A stretch of 64,000 nucleotides of DNA, taken from positions 24,001 to 88,000 of the forward strand of contig JANWXW010000031.1 of NCBI GenBank assembly GCA_025057315.1, written 5' to 3'. The number at the start of each line of letters is the position of its first letter. Position 1 is the first letter of the stretch. The notes below the pieces were generated by a model. The model searched no databases and had not been told where the DNA came from. It saw only the letters and a program-made list of their open reading frames with translations. The position numbers and the translations under genes are program-made. Below, piece after piece: positions 16,950 through 27,005 of the stretch. The stretch is from Myxococcota bacterium (GTDB lineage Bacteria > Myxococcota_A > Polyangia > Palsa-1104 > JAEUJZ01).

Positions 16950-16983
16950 CCACAGGGCTAAGCTCCGGCCTCCCGCCCTGTGG
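16950..16983. terminator. Stem-loop between convergent genes
   Basis: CCACAGGGC (16950-16958) and GCCCTGTGG (16975-16983) form a nine-base perfect stem with a 16-base loop, 59 bases past the ceramidase-like stop. No T-tract follows, so termination is only suggested by position. Confidence 0.35.
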
Positions 16984-17070
16984 TGCTGAGGCCCCCTCCA
17001 GATACACAACATCCCCCCTGCCCCTGTGGGCAGACGACCCCTTTCGGCGAACACCTAGCTCGAGCTTGCC

Positions 17071-17087
17071 AGGGCCCCTGGGGCCCT
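17071..17087 (-). terminator. GC-rich hairpin after the truncated haemoglobin gene
   Basis: AGGGCCCC-T-GGGGCCCT is a near-perfect palindrome 23 bases past the haemoglobin stop on the minus strand. It is strong in stem energy but has no clear U-run. Confidence 0.35.
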
Positions 17088-17109
17088 CGAGCGCAGGGCC
17101 GGATCTACA

Positions 17110-17556
17110 CTAGCGCTGCTGGAAGCCCTCCTCGACGATGTCGGCCTTCATTGGGCCCAGGATGCCGAGCAACTCGTTCTTCTCCCGCTCGGCCACCTTC
17201 AGCTCATCCAGCGCCTTGACCAGGTCCTCGACCAGCGCGTCGAACTCCGCCGTCGAGATTCCCATGCCAGCGTGGGCTTCCTTCATGTTCCGCCCCGTGT
17301 ACTTGCAGGGCCCACCGGTGGCCTCGCAGATCTGGTCCACCAGCTTGCTCTTGAGGCCGACCATGTCCGCATTGGCGAACTTGGCGTTGATGCGGTTGTC
17401 TGCTTTGACATGGTCAAGCATCTTTTGCACCACCGCCTCGATGGCTGCCTTGCCGCCTAGGCGATCGTAGAGCTTGGCGCCCGACGACTTGACATCGCCC
17501 TTGGGGCTGCAAGCCAAGCTCAAGAGCAGCATCACGCTCAGAGTCGTGTTACGCAT
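17110..17556 (-). CDS. Group I truncated haemoglobin carried as a lipoprotein
   Basis: A 148-residue protein. Residues 1-17 form a lipoprotein signal (MRNTTLSVMLLLSLAC), and the rest is a group I truncated globin: KLYDRLGGKAAIEAVV, the CD-region phenylalanine in AKFANADM, GGPCKYTGRNMKEAH and the proximal histidine in AHAGMGIS (about residue 90). The start at 17556 is set by AGGAGG five bases before this ATG; an in-frame ATG 15 bases upstream lacks one. The usual B10 tyrosine after the AAIEAVV helix is replaced (QKMLDHV), so ligand chemistry may differ. Truncated globins are normally cytoplasmic; a lipid anchor would put this one in the periplasm or on the outer membrane. Confidence 0.88.
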   Translation of the reverse strand: MRNTTLSVMLLLSLACSPKGDVKSSGAKLYDRLGGKAAIEAVVQKMLDHVKADNRINAKFANADMVGLKSKLVDQICEATGGPCKYTGRNMKEAHAGMGISTAEFDALVEDLVKALDELKVAEREKNELLGILGPMKADIVEEGFQQR

Positions 17557-17606
17557 AGGTCCTCCTTGCAAGCTAGAAAGGGATCTGAACCCTGGTCTTG
17601 GCGCGC

Positions 17607-17612
17607 AGTATA
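17607..17612 (-). promoter_or_regulatory. -10-like element TATACT for the haemoglobin gene
   Basis: TATACT on the minus strand lies about 50 bases before the start codon, in the short gap after the upstream small membrane-protein gene. No good -35 hexamer is seen at 17 bp, so the promoter is tentative. Confidence 0.3.
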
Positions 17613-17632
17613 GAGGCCTTTTTGCTCCTTTC

Positions 17633-18109
17633 CTACCGTAGGATTTTTTGCTGGCCCTGGCCAGCCAGGTCCGTCACCTCCTCCACCCGGGTCGGCACCG
17701 CGGCCAGGATGGCATCCACCAGGCGTTCCCGGTTTGCGAAGGTGAAAGCATAGCCTCGCTCGGGCGGCACCAGCAGGTTGCGCGCCGGATCGCCGCAGTC
17801 CACGTACAGGGCCCGCTCGCTCCGCTCATAGCGCACCCGGCGCACCTCGTCCCAGCGGACGGTCAGACGGAGACGGCCACCGACCTCAACGCGGTAGCCC
17901 TGGTCGTCGACGATTAGCACGGGCTGCCGGCGGCGCAGCACAAGCTCGAGCCCGCCCAGCAGGGCCGCCCCCCCGACGAAGGCTGCCTGGATGGCTGGCG
18001 AGGCGGCCCACAGGCCAAGCAGCACCCCCACGGCCACGGCGATCGGCACCAGGTGGCGTCCGCTGGCACGCAGCGGACAGCGCAGCGCGGTCCCCTCCCC
18101 GGGGCTCAT
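17633..18109 (-). CDS. Small membrane protein with PH-like C-terminal domain
   Basis: A 158-residue protein starting MSPGEGTALRC. Two adjacent membrane segments lie at about residues 20-60 (VPIAVAVGVLLGLWAA; AAFVGGAALLGGLELVL). A soluble beta-rich domain follows (LIVDDQGYRVEVGGRLRLTV, WDEVRRVRYERSERALYVD), reminiscent of bacterial PH/YdbT-like domains. The start overlaps the metG stop as ATGA, so it is translationally coupled to metG. A longer frame upstream is only metG read out of phase. Function is not known. Confidence 0.7.
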   Translation of the reverse strand: MSPGEGTALRCPLRASGRHLVPIAVAVGVLLGLWAASPAIQAAFVGGAALLGGLELVLRRRQPVLIVDDQGYRVEVGGRLRLTVRWDEVRRVRYERSERALYVDCGDPARNLLVPPERGYAFTFANRERLVDAILAAVPTRVEEVTDLAGQGQQKILR

Positions 18110-20091
18110 CGGACTGGCGTCCCCGGCGGCACCTGGCGATCTGTCGTGGTCAGCGCCGCGATGTGCTCCCTCCCCACGGCCAGGATCATGCCCTCGGACA
18201 GCACGCCACCGATTTTGGCTGGCTTGAGATTGGCCAGAAACAGCACCGTTCTGCCGACGAGCTCCTCGGGAGAGAACGCGGCGGCCAGGCCAGCCACGAC
18301 CGTGCGCCGGCACAGGCCCACATCCAGCTCGATGCGCAGCAGCCGGTCTTTGTTGGGGATGCGCTCGGCGGACAGGATCCGAGCGGTGCGCACATCGAGC
18401 CGCTGGAAGTCCTCGAGGCTGACCAGCTCGGTGCGCAGCGGCGGCAGGTCCCCGGCACTAGACGGTGGGGCAGCAGAGGAGCCCGCCTCGGACTGCGCCG
18501 CCGCCCGGCGGCCAGCGCGCCACTTGTGGAGCAGCGCCTGCCGCCGGTCAGCGTCGATGCGCGGGAACAACGTAGCCCCGCGACGCACAGCCGTCCCCTC
18601 AGGCAGCTCACCAAAGGCCACGGGCCAGGCCGATTGCTCTGGCTGCGCCAGGCCGAGCTGGCGGCGAATCTCGACGGCGCGCTCGGGCAGAAACGGCTCC
18701 AGCATCAGCCCCAGCCACCTGAGCACCTCCAGCACCAGGTACAGGGCATAACGCGCTGCCTGCGGGTCGGTCCGCGTCAGCGGATAGGCCACGCGTTCGA
18801 CAAAGGTGTTGCCCTCCCGCACCAGTTGGAACAGCGCCTCGAGCGCCCGCGATGGCTGCAGCGCTGCCATGGCCTCCTCCACCTGGCGCCGCGCCGTCGT
18901 CGCTGCTGCGATGAGCGGCCCCGGATCGAAGGGGGGCTGCCACCCGGCTGGTCCCCGCTGGGCTACGCCCTCTGAGTAACGTTCCACCATAACCAAGGTG
19001 CGGTTGAGCAGGTTCCCCAGGTCGTTGCACAGCTCGCTGTTGTAGCGTGATAGCAGCGCCTCGTAAGAAAAATCGCCGTCGGCGCCCAGCGGCACCTCGC
19101 GCAGCACAAAGTAGCGCAGCGCATCGGCGCCAATGTCTGCCGACAGGGCCACCGGATCGACCACGTTGCCCAGGGTTTTGGACATCTTCTCGCCATCTAC
19201 CGTCCACCAGCCGTGGGCAACGATCTTGCGCGGCAGCGGCAGGCCTGCGGACATGAGCATGGCAGGCCAGTACACCGCGTGGAAGCGCGTGATTTCCTTG
19301 CCCACCAAGTGGATGGCCACGGGCCGATCCGGCTCCCCCCAGAAGGCACGGCGAGCCGGCGGCTCCTGCATGGCTGACCAATAGTTTGTCAGGGCATCGA
19401 TCCAGACATAGATGACATGGCCTGGGTCGCCCGGCACCGGGATGCCCCAGCGAAAGGAGCTGCGCGAGATGGACAGGTCGCGCAGGCCCCGCTCGACGAA
19501 GGCCCTGACCTCGTTAAGACGCATGGGAGGCTCGACGAAGTCTGGGTGCGCAGCGTAGTGCTGAAGCAGCGGCTGCTCGTAGCGGGACAGGCGGAAGAAG
19601 TAGCCCTCCTCGCGCACCGTCTCCAGGGGGCGCTTGTGGTCGGGGCACAGCCCGCCCTCGAGCAGGTCCTTTTCCAGGTAGAAAGATTCGCAGGCCACGC
19701 AGTACAGGCCCTCATAGTGGGCCTTGTAGATGTCCCCGCGCTCCTGCATTGTGCGCCACAGCCTCTGCACCACGGCTTCGTGCCGTGGCTCGGTGGTGCG
19801 AATGAAGTCGTCGTACCGAATGTGGAGCACCTGCCAGGCGGCTCGGTACTGGGCGGCCACGCGGTCGGCGAAGGCCTGGGGCGTAATGCCCTGCTCCAGG
19901 GCAGCGCGCTCGATCTTTTCACCATGCTCGTCCGTACCGGTCAGGTAGAAGACCCGCTCCGGACCGCGACGGATGCGCTCGTAGCGGCACAGCGCGTCGC
20001 CGACGATGGTGGTGTAGGCGTGCCCGAGGTGAGGCTCGGCGGTGACATAATAGATGGGGGTGGTCAAAAAGTAGGGCGACGCCTCGGACAT
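18106..20091 (-). CDS. metG: Methionyl-tRNA synthetase
   Basis: A 661-residue class I synthetase that charges tRNA-Met. The ATP motif is HLGH (HIGH type, about residues 21-24). Zinc-knuckle residues are CVAC and CPDH near residues 125-145, and the KMSKT loop (GEKMSKTLGNVV) is at about 300. An anticodon-binding helical domain follows. The C-terminal 110 residues are a Trbp111/EMAP-like tRNA-binding domain (FQRLDVRTARILSAERIPNK, FLANLKPAKIGGVLSEGM), giving the dimeric long form. It lies 80 bp after the pseudokinase gene and is coupled to a small membrane-protein gene. Confidence 0.97.
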   Translation of the reverse strand: MSEASPYFLTTPIYYVTAEPHLGHAYTTIVGDALCRYERIRRGPERVFYLTGTDEHGEKIERAALEQGITPQAFADRVAAQYRAAWQVLHIRYDDFIRTTEPRHEAVVQRLWRTMQERGDIYKAHYEGLYCVACESFYLEKDLLEGGLCPDHKRPLETVREEGYFFRLSRYEQPLLQHYAAHPDFVEPPMRLNEVRAFVERGLRDLSISRSSFRWGIPVPGDPGHVIYVWIDALTNYWSAMQEPPARRAFWGEPDRPVAIHLVGKEITRFHAVYWPAMLMSAGLPLPRKIVAHGWWTVDGEKMSKTLGNVVDPVALSADIGADALRYFVLREVPLGADGDFSYEALLSRYNSELCNDLGNLLNRTLVMVERYSEGVAQRGPAGWQPPFDPGPLIAAATTARRQVEEAMAALQPSRALEALFQLVREGNTFVERVAYPLTRTDPQAARYALYLVLEVLRWLGLMLEPFLPERAVEIRRQLGLAQPEQSAWPVAFGELPEGTAVRRGATLFPRIDADRRQALLHKWRAGRRAAAQSEAGSSAAPPSSAGDLPPLRTELVSLEDFQRLDVRTARILSAERIPNKDRLLRIELDVGLCRRTVVAGLAAAFSPEELVGRTVLFLANLKPAKIGGVLSEGMILAVGREHIAALTTTDRQVPPGTPVR

Positions 20092-20171
20092 GGCGCTTCA
20101 GGGTAGCCCCGGCGGGGGGGCCGGTCAACAGGGGCGGGCCAACAGGGAGACGGTCGTGAGGTGCCCAGGCC

Positions 20172-22688
20172 CTAGGGGACCTGCGCCTGGTGGCGGAGAA
20201 TGGCCCGCGCCTGCTCCGCCGAGGCAGCACAGCGGAAGCCCACCCCCACCAGGTCGGTCAGGGTCGGGTCGAGGTGGTCGCGGGCACGGCTGCGCAGCAG
20301 CGGAGCCGGATTCAGCCAGCCGCCGCCACGGACCACCCGGTCCACCCCCTGCGCGGGGCCCTGCGGGTCGAGCACTGGTTCGGTCTCCGGCTCGGCGTAC
20401 CTGTCGGCGTAGTAGTCGGCCACCCACTCAGCAATGTTGCCACCGAGGTCGTAGATGCCCTCGGGCGTGGCATTGCGTGGCATGCTCCCAACAGGCAGCG
20501 GTCCCGGTTTCCGGCCCGCGGCGCACTGGCCAGCGGAAAGACACAGCGAGATGCACTCAGACCGCGGGTCGCTGCGACACACCTGCTGACAGTAGGGCCC
20601 GCTGCTGCGCGGGTCCGCCGCGAAGGCGGTCCGGTCGCAGGTAGGTGGCTCGAACCCCCAGGGGTAACGCCGGCCAACGATTCCAGCTGCTGCGTACTCC
20701 CACTCCGCCTCCGTGGGCAGCCGCTTGCCCAACGCCGCGCAGTAGGCCGCCGCCTGAGCATGGCTGACCTGCACCACGGGCAAGTTGCGCCAGGTCGGGT
20801 CCCGCCACCGCCTGGCCGCGCTCCGCGGCACAGCAGGGCAAAGCCGCGGGTTGAGCGCCTGACGCTGGCAAGTGCGATAGTCGGCATTGCGCACCTCGAA
20901 GCGATCCATGCAGAAGCCCGAGATGTGCACCCAGTGCTGTGGGCGCTCGTCGGGGCGCCCCTCGTCCTCAGGGCTACCAAGCCGTAGCATTGCAGGTGGG
21001 AGACCGACCATGTCCGCCGGACACGGTGGTGCAGCCCCCATAAGCGCCGGCTGTCGCCGGGGCAAGGGGGTGGGTGGTGCCAGCCGCTGGATGGCCACGG
21101 CGGGCCCGCGTGGCTGCCGGGGGCGCAACCGCTTGACGACGAGCAGCACGGCGGCTGACAGCAATACAGCGGTCGCTATGCCGAGCAGCGCGTAAAACAC
21201 CGGCGAGGCCGGTAGGACCAGGGATATGCGGGATGCCGGCCGACGCGGGGAATATTCTGACGTGCAGGAGGCCGTGGCCAACGGCGGCACCGGGGGCAGG
21301 GCCAGCAGGACAGGTCGGAGCGTGGTGGCAGAGGGCGGGGGCATCGGCAAGCCGCCGGGCGGTGGGACACTGCGCACACTGGGCCCCGGCTCTTGCACCG
21401 GCAGGGCAGAGGCTGGCGATGCCTCCAGCATCGGGCCCCCCACCTGGGACAGGGCGTCCCGCTCCACCACCTCGATTTCGGGGAACGACGGCTCGGCCGG
21501 GGGCGGCGTATCCGGCGGGAGTGGGGTAGGTGCCTGGGTCCCGGTCGTCTCCCCGCCAGAGGGGGCAGGCACCGACATCAGTTCAGCGGTGGTGAAGGGA
21601 CGATGGCGGGCGACGGCCAGGGTCTCGCTCTCCTGCTTCTGCCCGTCGCCCGCGAGCAGGTCGGCGACGGAAACCTGGCGCAACTCGCCTGTCAGGCCCA
21701 CCTTCTGGATTGGCTGCAGCGGCGACAGCGGCAGCGGCAACGAGGCCACCTGTTGGGTGATGCTATCCACGCTCGCATGCGACGGCTGCAGGGGCATCAG
21801 CCGGGACAGCCGAGGGCCGGTCACCGGCACCGGCGGCGGCGCGATCATGAACAGCGCCCGCGCCATCTCGTCGGCGCTGGCAAAGCCCCCGCCAGGCTGC
21901 AGCGCACGAAGCAGGAAAGATGCCAACTTTGGGCCGAGCTGGCGGTTCAGCTCGCTGGCGCTGGCGGCGATGTCCTCTGGCGGAGGCCTGCCCACAAGTA
22001 GCTCGTGCAGCAGCGCCGCCATGGCGTTCAGATCAGCACGCACCTCCGATGCCACTGGGCTCAGGCCGCTCGCCGCGGTCCGTCCTGGCAGCGGCGCGCA
22101 CAGGCCGTGGAGCAGGACCGTCTCGCCGGGGTGACCCTCCAGTGTCTGCGCCACGTAAATCGACGCCGGCGAGATCTGCCCATGCGCAATGCCCAGCCGA
22201 TGGGCACTGCTTAGCGCGGCCAGCACCGGTGCCACCAGCTGCGTCGCCCGTGGGGGCGGGACCAGCGGACCATCGGTCTCCGGACGGCGCCACTGGTCCA
22301 TCAGCTCCGCCAGGGGCCGGCCGTCTCCTAGGGCGGTCACGACGAAGCGGGAGCCGTCCCGCTCAGTCCCCGTTTCCATCAGCTGCGGCACACCCGGCAG
22401 CTGGCTCAGCAGGCGCAGCGCCTGGACCTCCCGGTTGAGCCGGCCGGCCACGGCGTGGTCTTCCGTAAGTGGCCAGGGCAGGAAATCGATGGCAGCGCGC
22501 GCCCCGGTCACCAGATGAAAGGCAGCAAAAACGCCCCCTCCCGGGCGGCGCGCAAGCACCTCCTCGACCCGCCAGCGCCGGGCGATGGTGTCATAGCAAA
22601 GCGGTGTTTCGTCGAGCTGACACGCCAGTTCCTCGCTCGGGTAGGTGGCGCCGCACTGAAAGCACCGCTTTGACTGCCGGGTCTCCAT
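20172..22688 (-). CDS. Membrane pseudokinase fused to a periplasmic SUMF1/FGE-type domain
   Basis: An 838-residue protein. A short Cys-rich N-terminus (KRCFQCGATYPSEELACQL) may bind zinc. Residues 35-275 have a kinase-like fold, but the key residues are gone: the VAIK lysine is replaced (AAIDFL), HRD is HGQ (AHGQISPASIYV) and DFG is absent. A Pro-rich linker and one membrane helix (VFYALLGIATAVLLSAAVLLVV) at about 505-530 follow. The C-terminal 260 residues form an FGE-sulfatase/SUMF1 domain (RFEVRNADYRTC, LGKRLPTEAEWEYAAAG, YDLGGNIAEWV, VVRGGGWLNP, GVGFRCAAS). The active-site cysteine pair of true formylglycine-generating enzymes is not evident, so a binding role is likelier. Kinase-SUMF1 fusions are known in myxobacteria and chlamydiae. 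Confidence 0.85.
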   Translation of the reverse strand: METRQSKRCFQCGATYPSEELACQLDETPLCYDTIARRWRVEEVLARRPGGGVFAAFHLVTGARAAIDFLPWPLTEDHAVAGRLNREVQALRLLSQLPGVPQLMETGTERDGSRFVVTALGDGRPLAELMDQWRRPETDGPLVPPPRATQLVAPVLAALSSAHRLGIAHGQISPASIYVAQTLEGHPGETVLLHGLCAPLPGRTAASGLSPVASEVRADLNAMAALLHELLVGRPPPEDIAASASELNRQLGPKLASFLLRALQPGGGFASADEMARALFMIAPPPVPVTGPRLSRLMPLQPSHASVDSITQQVASLPLPLSPLQPIQKVGLTGELRQVSVADLLAGDGQKQESETLAVARHRPFTTAELMSVPAPSGGETTGTQAPTPLPPDTPPPAEPSFPEIEVVERDALSQVGGPMLEASPASALPVQEPGPSVRSVPPPGGLPMPPPSATTLRPVLLALPPVPPLATASCTSEYSPRRPASRISLVLPASPVFYALLGIATAVLLSAAVLLVVKRLRPRQPRGPAVAIQRLAPPTPLPRRQPALMGAAPPCPADMVGLPPAMLRLGSPEDEGRPDERPQHWVHISGFCMDRFEVRNADYRTCQRQALNPRLCPAVPRSAARRWRDPTWRNLPVVQVSHAQAAAYCAALGKRLPTEAEWEYAAAGIVGRRYPWGFEPPTCDRTAFAADPRSSGPYCQQVCRSDPRSECISLCLSAGQCAAGRKPGPLPVGSMPRNATPEGIYDLGGNIAEWVADYYADRYAEPETEPVLDPQGPAQGVDRVVRGGGWLNPAPLLRSRARDHLDPTLTDLVGVGFRCAASAEQARAILRHQAQVP

Positions 22689-22718
22689 CCCCTATGCTAC
22701 AGATTTCTTTTGTATTTA

Positions 22719-22727
22719 TTCATACCA
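22719..22727 (-). promoter_or_regulatory. Extended -10-like element for the pseudokinase gene
   Basis: On the minus strand TGG-TATGAA, an extended -10 pattern, lies in an AT-rich stretch 30-40 bases upstream of the ATG at 22688. No clear -35 is present, which extended -10 promoters tolerate. Confidence 0.35.
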
Positions 22728-22817
22728 TATCACGCAACTCCCGTCGCCGACGCAGGCCCCTCTTCATTGTAATTTGAATCACCACATTCCCGCGACGCTG
22801 CGGTGCGCAATTCGCTG

Positions 22818-22846
22818 GTGACGGAATCGCTCCTCTTTTGTACACT
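22818..22846 (+). promoter_or_regulatory. Candidate promoter of citrate synthase
   Basis: GTGACG (22818-22823) and TACACT (22841-22846) with 17-bp spacing match four of six bases each of the -35 and -10 consensus. The predicted start near 22853 would give a leader of about 45 bases before the ATG at 22899. Confidence 0.4.
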
Positions 22847-22898
22847 GCCCTTTCGGTCGCGAGACGGACAGCGCACGAACCAAGAGCATCGAGGAACC

Positions 22899-24230
<1,332 letters not shown>

Positions 24231-24240
24231 CCGGGAGGGC

Positions 24241-24261
24241 CTTCTGCCGATGGGGCAGAAG
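24241..24261 (+). terminator. Hairpin after citrate synthase
   Basis: CTTCTGCC-GATGG-GGCAGAAG is a perfect eight-base stem ten bases after the gltA stop. No T-run follows, so it is a weak or factor-assisted terminator at best. The remaining 200 bp before the next gene show no further gene. Confidence 0.4.
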
Positions 24262-24464
24262 AGGTGCCCATGCCTGGCGATCTGCTCTGCGTCCCCCGGA
24301 GTTCCCTCGGCTGTCTCAGCGGTGACTGTCTGGCCAGCACGGTGGCCGTGGTCGTGATGTGGCTGCTGTTGTTGTTCTGACCCACCCGGCCGCTGTCGTG
24401 TTAAGACTGCGCCGCAGACCGGCCTGCCCGGGCTGTTATTGACCTACACTCTGGAGGCTCCATC

Positions 24465-26849
24465 ATGGACACGCGCTTTCGTCGCGCCGCCGTGCTCGGC
24501 GCGGGCGTCATGGGCGGCGGCATTGCGGCGCATCTTGCAGGCGCCGGCCTGGATGTGCTGCTCCTTGACATTGTGCCCGAGGGGGAGAAGGACCGCTCAG
24601 CGCTGGCCCGAGCTGCCATCGAGCGGCTGCGTGCAGCCCGACCGGCGGCTTTCTTCCACCCTACCGATGCCGCCTCGATCCGCGTCGGCAACCTAGAAGA
24701 CGATCTGGCCGAAGCCGCTCGCTGCGACCTGATCATCGAGGCGGTCCGCGAAGACCTGGACATCAAGCGTGCGCTGTTTGCCCGCCTGGAGCCCCTGCTC
24801 GGGCCCAATGCGATTGTCACCTCCAACACCTCGGGGCTGCCCATCGCCCGCCTGATGGAGGGGCGCACCGAGGCCCTGCGACGGCGCTTTCTGGTCACCC
24901 ACTTTTTCAACCCGGTGCGCTACATGCGCCTGCTGGAGATCATTCCGGGCCAGGATACTGATCCGGATGTGGTCGCGGCCGTGTGCCGATTCGGCGAAAC
25001 CACGCTCGGCAAGGGCATCGTCGTTGGGCGGGATACTCCCAATTTTGTTGCCAACCGCATCGGCGTGCATGGCTTGCTCGTCCTCATCCGGCTCGCGTTG
25101 GAGGGCGGCTATACCGTCGAGGAAATCGATGCCATCTTTGGCCCACCGATGGGACGGCCCAAAACCGCCGTGTTCCGCACGGCCGACTTCGTCGGTTTGG
25201 ACACCGTCATCGACGTCGCGCGCAACTGCTACGCCAACCTCCCCCACGACGAGGCGCGTCAGGTCTTCCAGCTGCCCCCGCTGCTGGAGGAGATGGTCCG
25301 GCGCGGTTTGCGGGGGGAAAAGTCAGGCGGGGGATTCTACAAGAAGACGCCCGATGGCATCCTGGCCCTCGACCTGCGCACGCTGGAGTACCGCCCCCAG
25401 CAAAAGCCGCGCTTCGAGTCCGTGGGCCGGGCCCGTAACCTGACCTCACCAGCCGAGCGCATCGCCGCCGTGCTGTCTGGCAGCGACCGTGCCAGCGATA
25501 TCGCCTGGAAAGCCACTGCCCAGAGCCTGGCCTATGCCTCTCGCCGCATCGGTCCACGGCGCGACATCGACGGCAACGCGCTGGACCCACCGATCTGCGA
25601 CGATCTGCTCAGCATCGACCGCGGCATGCGCTGGGGCTACGGGTGGGAGCTGGGCCCATTCGAGATCTGGGACGCTCTGGGGGTGGAAAAGACCGTGCTG
25701 CGCATGGAGCAGGATGGCATCCGCCCCGCTTCGTGGGTCAAGGACATGCTCGGCAGCGGCCGGGGATCCTTTTACCGTGGCGATGCCGCGCGGCGTCTGT
25801 ACTTTGACGTCAGCACGGGAGGCGAGGCAGCGGTGCCGACCTCACCGCGCAGTTTGAGCTTGGCTGCGGTGCGCGCGGCCCGCGGCTACGTCTTGACCAA
25901 CGACGGCGCCACCCTGCTCGACCTGGGCGACGGCGTAGCCGGGCTGGAATTTCACACCAAGATGAACGCCTTGGATACAGACATCCTCGAGATGATAAAC
26001 CGCGCGCTAGAGGCATGCGAGCAGCGCTTCGAGGCCCTGGTGATCGGCAACGAAGCTGTCGAGGCCTTCTCCGCCGGTGCCAATCTCATGCTCATTGTGA
26101 TGGCTGCTTCCCAGAGCAACTGGGACCTCATCGAGCGAACCGTGCGCCAGTTTCAGCAGACCAACCTCCGTCTTCGCGAGGCACCTGTGCCGGTGGTGGC
26201 AGCTCCCTTCGGCCTGACGCTGGGTGGAGGGGCGGAGGTGGCCATGCACGCTGCCGCCATCCGGGCGCACAGCGAGTTGTACATGGGGTTGGTCGAGGTC
26301 GGCGTCGGCCTCATTCCTGGCGCGGGTGGGTGCAAGGAACTGCTGGCCCGGGCGCTTTCCCGCCTGCCGGACGAGGTTGATCCCTTCCCCTTTGTGCGCA
26401 AGGTGTTCGAGACCATCGGTCTGGCCAAGGTCTCCACCTCGGCAGAGGAGGCGCGGGCGCTGGGCTTCCTTGGAGAACGCGATGGTGTGACCTTCAACCG
26501 CGACCACCTGTTGCATGATGCCAAGCAGACCGCCCTGGGGTTGGCGAGGGCCGGCTACCGACCACCGCGGCGTCGCACCTTCCGCCTGCCCGGACCGAGT
26601 GGTTTTGCCACGCTGCGCTCGTGGCTGCAGATGATGCGTGCCGCCAACCAGATTACGCCGCACGATCTGACCGTGGGCACAGAACTGGCGCGCGTGCTCA
26701 CCGGTGGCCAGACGGCACCGACTGTGCGGGTGAGCGAAGAGCACGTGCTCGACCTGGAGCGCGAGGCGTTCCTCAAGCTGTGCGGCGAGGAGAAGTCCCG
26801 CGAGCGCATGATGTATATGCTGCAGCACAACAAGCCGCTCCGGAACTGA
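24465..26849 (+). CDS. 3-hydroxyacyl-CoA dehydrogenase/enoyl-CoA hydratase, FadN type
   Basis: A 794-residue bifunctional beta-oxidation enzyme. The N-terminal half is an NAD-dependent 3-hydroxyacyl-CoA dehydrogenase: AAVLGAGVMGGGIAAHLAGAG, IIEAVREDLDIKRALF, SNTSGLPIARL, and catalytic histidine in THFFNPVRYMRLLEI. The C-terminal half (about residues 480-720) is a crotonase fold with the oxyanion and glutamate motifs AFSAGANL, GLTLGGGAEVAMHA and GLVEVGVGLIPGAGG. The order dehydrogenase-then-hydratase is that of Bacillus FadN, not Escherichia coli FadB. The usual partners, a thiolase and a FadE-type dehydrogenase, are not adjacent. Confidence 0.9.
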   Translation: MDTRFRRAAVLGAGVMGGGIAAHLAGAGLDVLLLDIVPEGEKDRSALARAAIERLRAARPAAFFHPTDAASIRVGNLEDDLAEAARCDLIIEAVREDLDIKRALFARLEPLLGPNAIVTSNTSGLPIARLMEGRTEALRRRFLVTHFFNPVRYMRLLEIIPGQDTDPDVVAAVCRFGETTLGKGIVVGRDTPNFVANRIGVHGLLVLIRLALEGGYTVEEIDAIFGPPMGRPKTAVFRTADFVGLDTVIDVARNCYANLPHDEARQVFQLPPLLEEMVRRGLRGEKSGGGFYKKTPDGILALDLRTLEYRPQQKPRFESVGRARNLTSPAERIAAVLSGSDRASDIAWKATAQSLAYASRRIGPRRDIDGNALDPPICDDLLSIDRGMRWGYGWELGPFEIWDALGVEKTVLRMEQDGIRPASWVKDMLGSGRGSFYRGDAARRLYFDVSTGGEAAVPTSPRSLSLAAVRAARGYVLTNDGATLLDLGDGVAGLEFHTKMNALDTDILEMINRALEACEQRFEALVIGNEAVEAFSAGANLMLIVMAASQSNWDLIERTVRQFQQTNLRLREAPVPVVAAPFGLTLGGGAEVAMHAAAIRAHSELYMGLVEVGVGLIPGAGGCKELLARALSRLPDEVDPFPFVRKVFETIGLAKVSTSAEEARALGFLGERDGVTFNRDHLLHDAKQTALGLARAGYRPPRRRTFRLPGPSGFATLRSWLQMMRAANQITPHDLTVGTELARVLTGGQTAPTVRVSEEHVLDLEREAFLKLCGEEKSRERMMYMLQHNKPLRN

Positions 26850-26972
26850 TGGAACGCCAGGGCGGTCGTCGTCCAAACATGCGCTGCGGGCAAAACTGGA
26901 GCGGTGAGCCCCTCCACACTGCTCGGCGGGGCCCGGGTCTCTTTTTTCGCTCCGAATACGCTGTAAGAGGGG

Positions 26973-27000
26973 GCCTGCCTCCTCCCAGCTGGGAGGCAGC
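26973..27000. terminator. Strong stem-loop between convergent genes
   Basis: CTGCCTC-(CTC)-CCAG and CTGGGAGGCAG pair into an 11-bp stem with a three-base bulge, six bases from the end of the convergent TVP38-type gene. A separate T-run (CTTTTTTCG, 26940-26948) follows a short GC stem 90 bases past the FadN-type stop. Together they probably end transcription from both sides. Confidence 0.45.
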
Positions 27001-27005
27001 CCCTG

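Noticed and set aside
18110..18313. Longer frame upstream of the small PH-like membrane protein
   Set aside because: It overlaps the metG 3' end in another phase; the ATGA overlap at 18109 is the better start.
22803..22898. Longer N-terminus for citrate synthase
   Set aside because: The extra 32 codons have no ribosome site and no family similarity; GAGGAACC marks the ATG at 22899.
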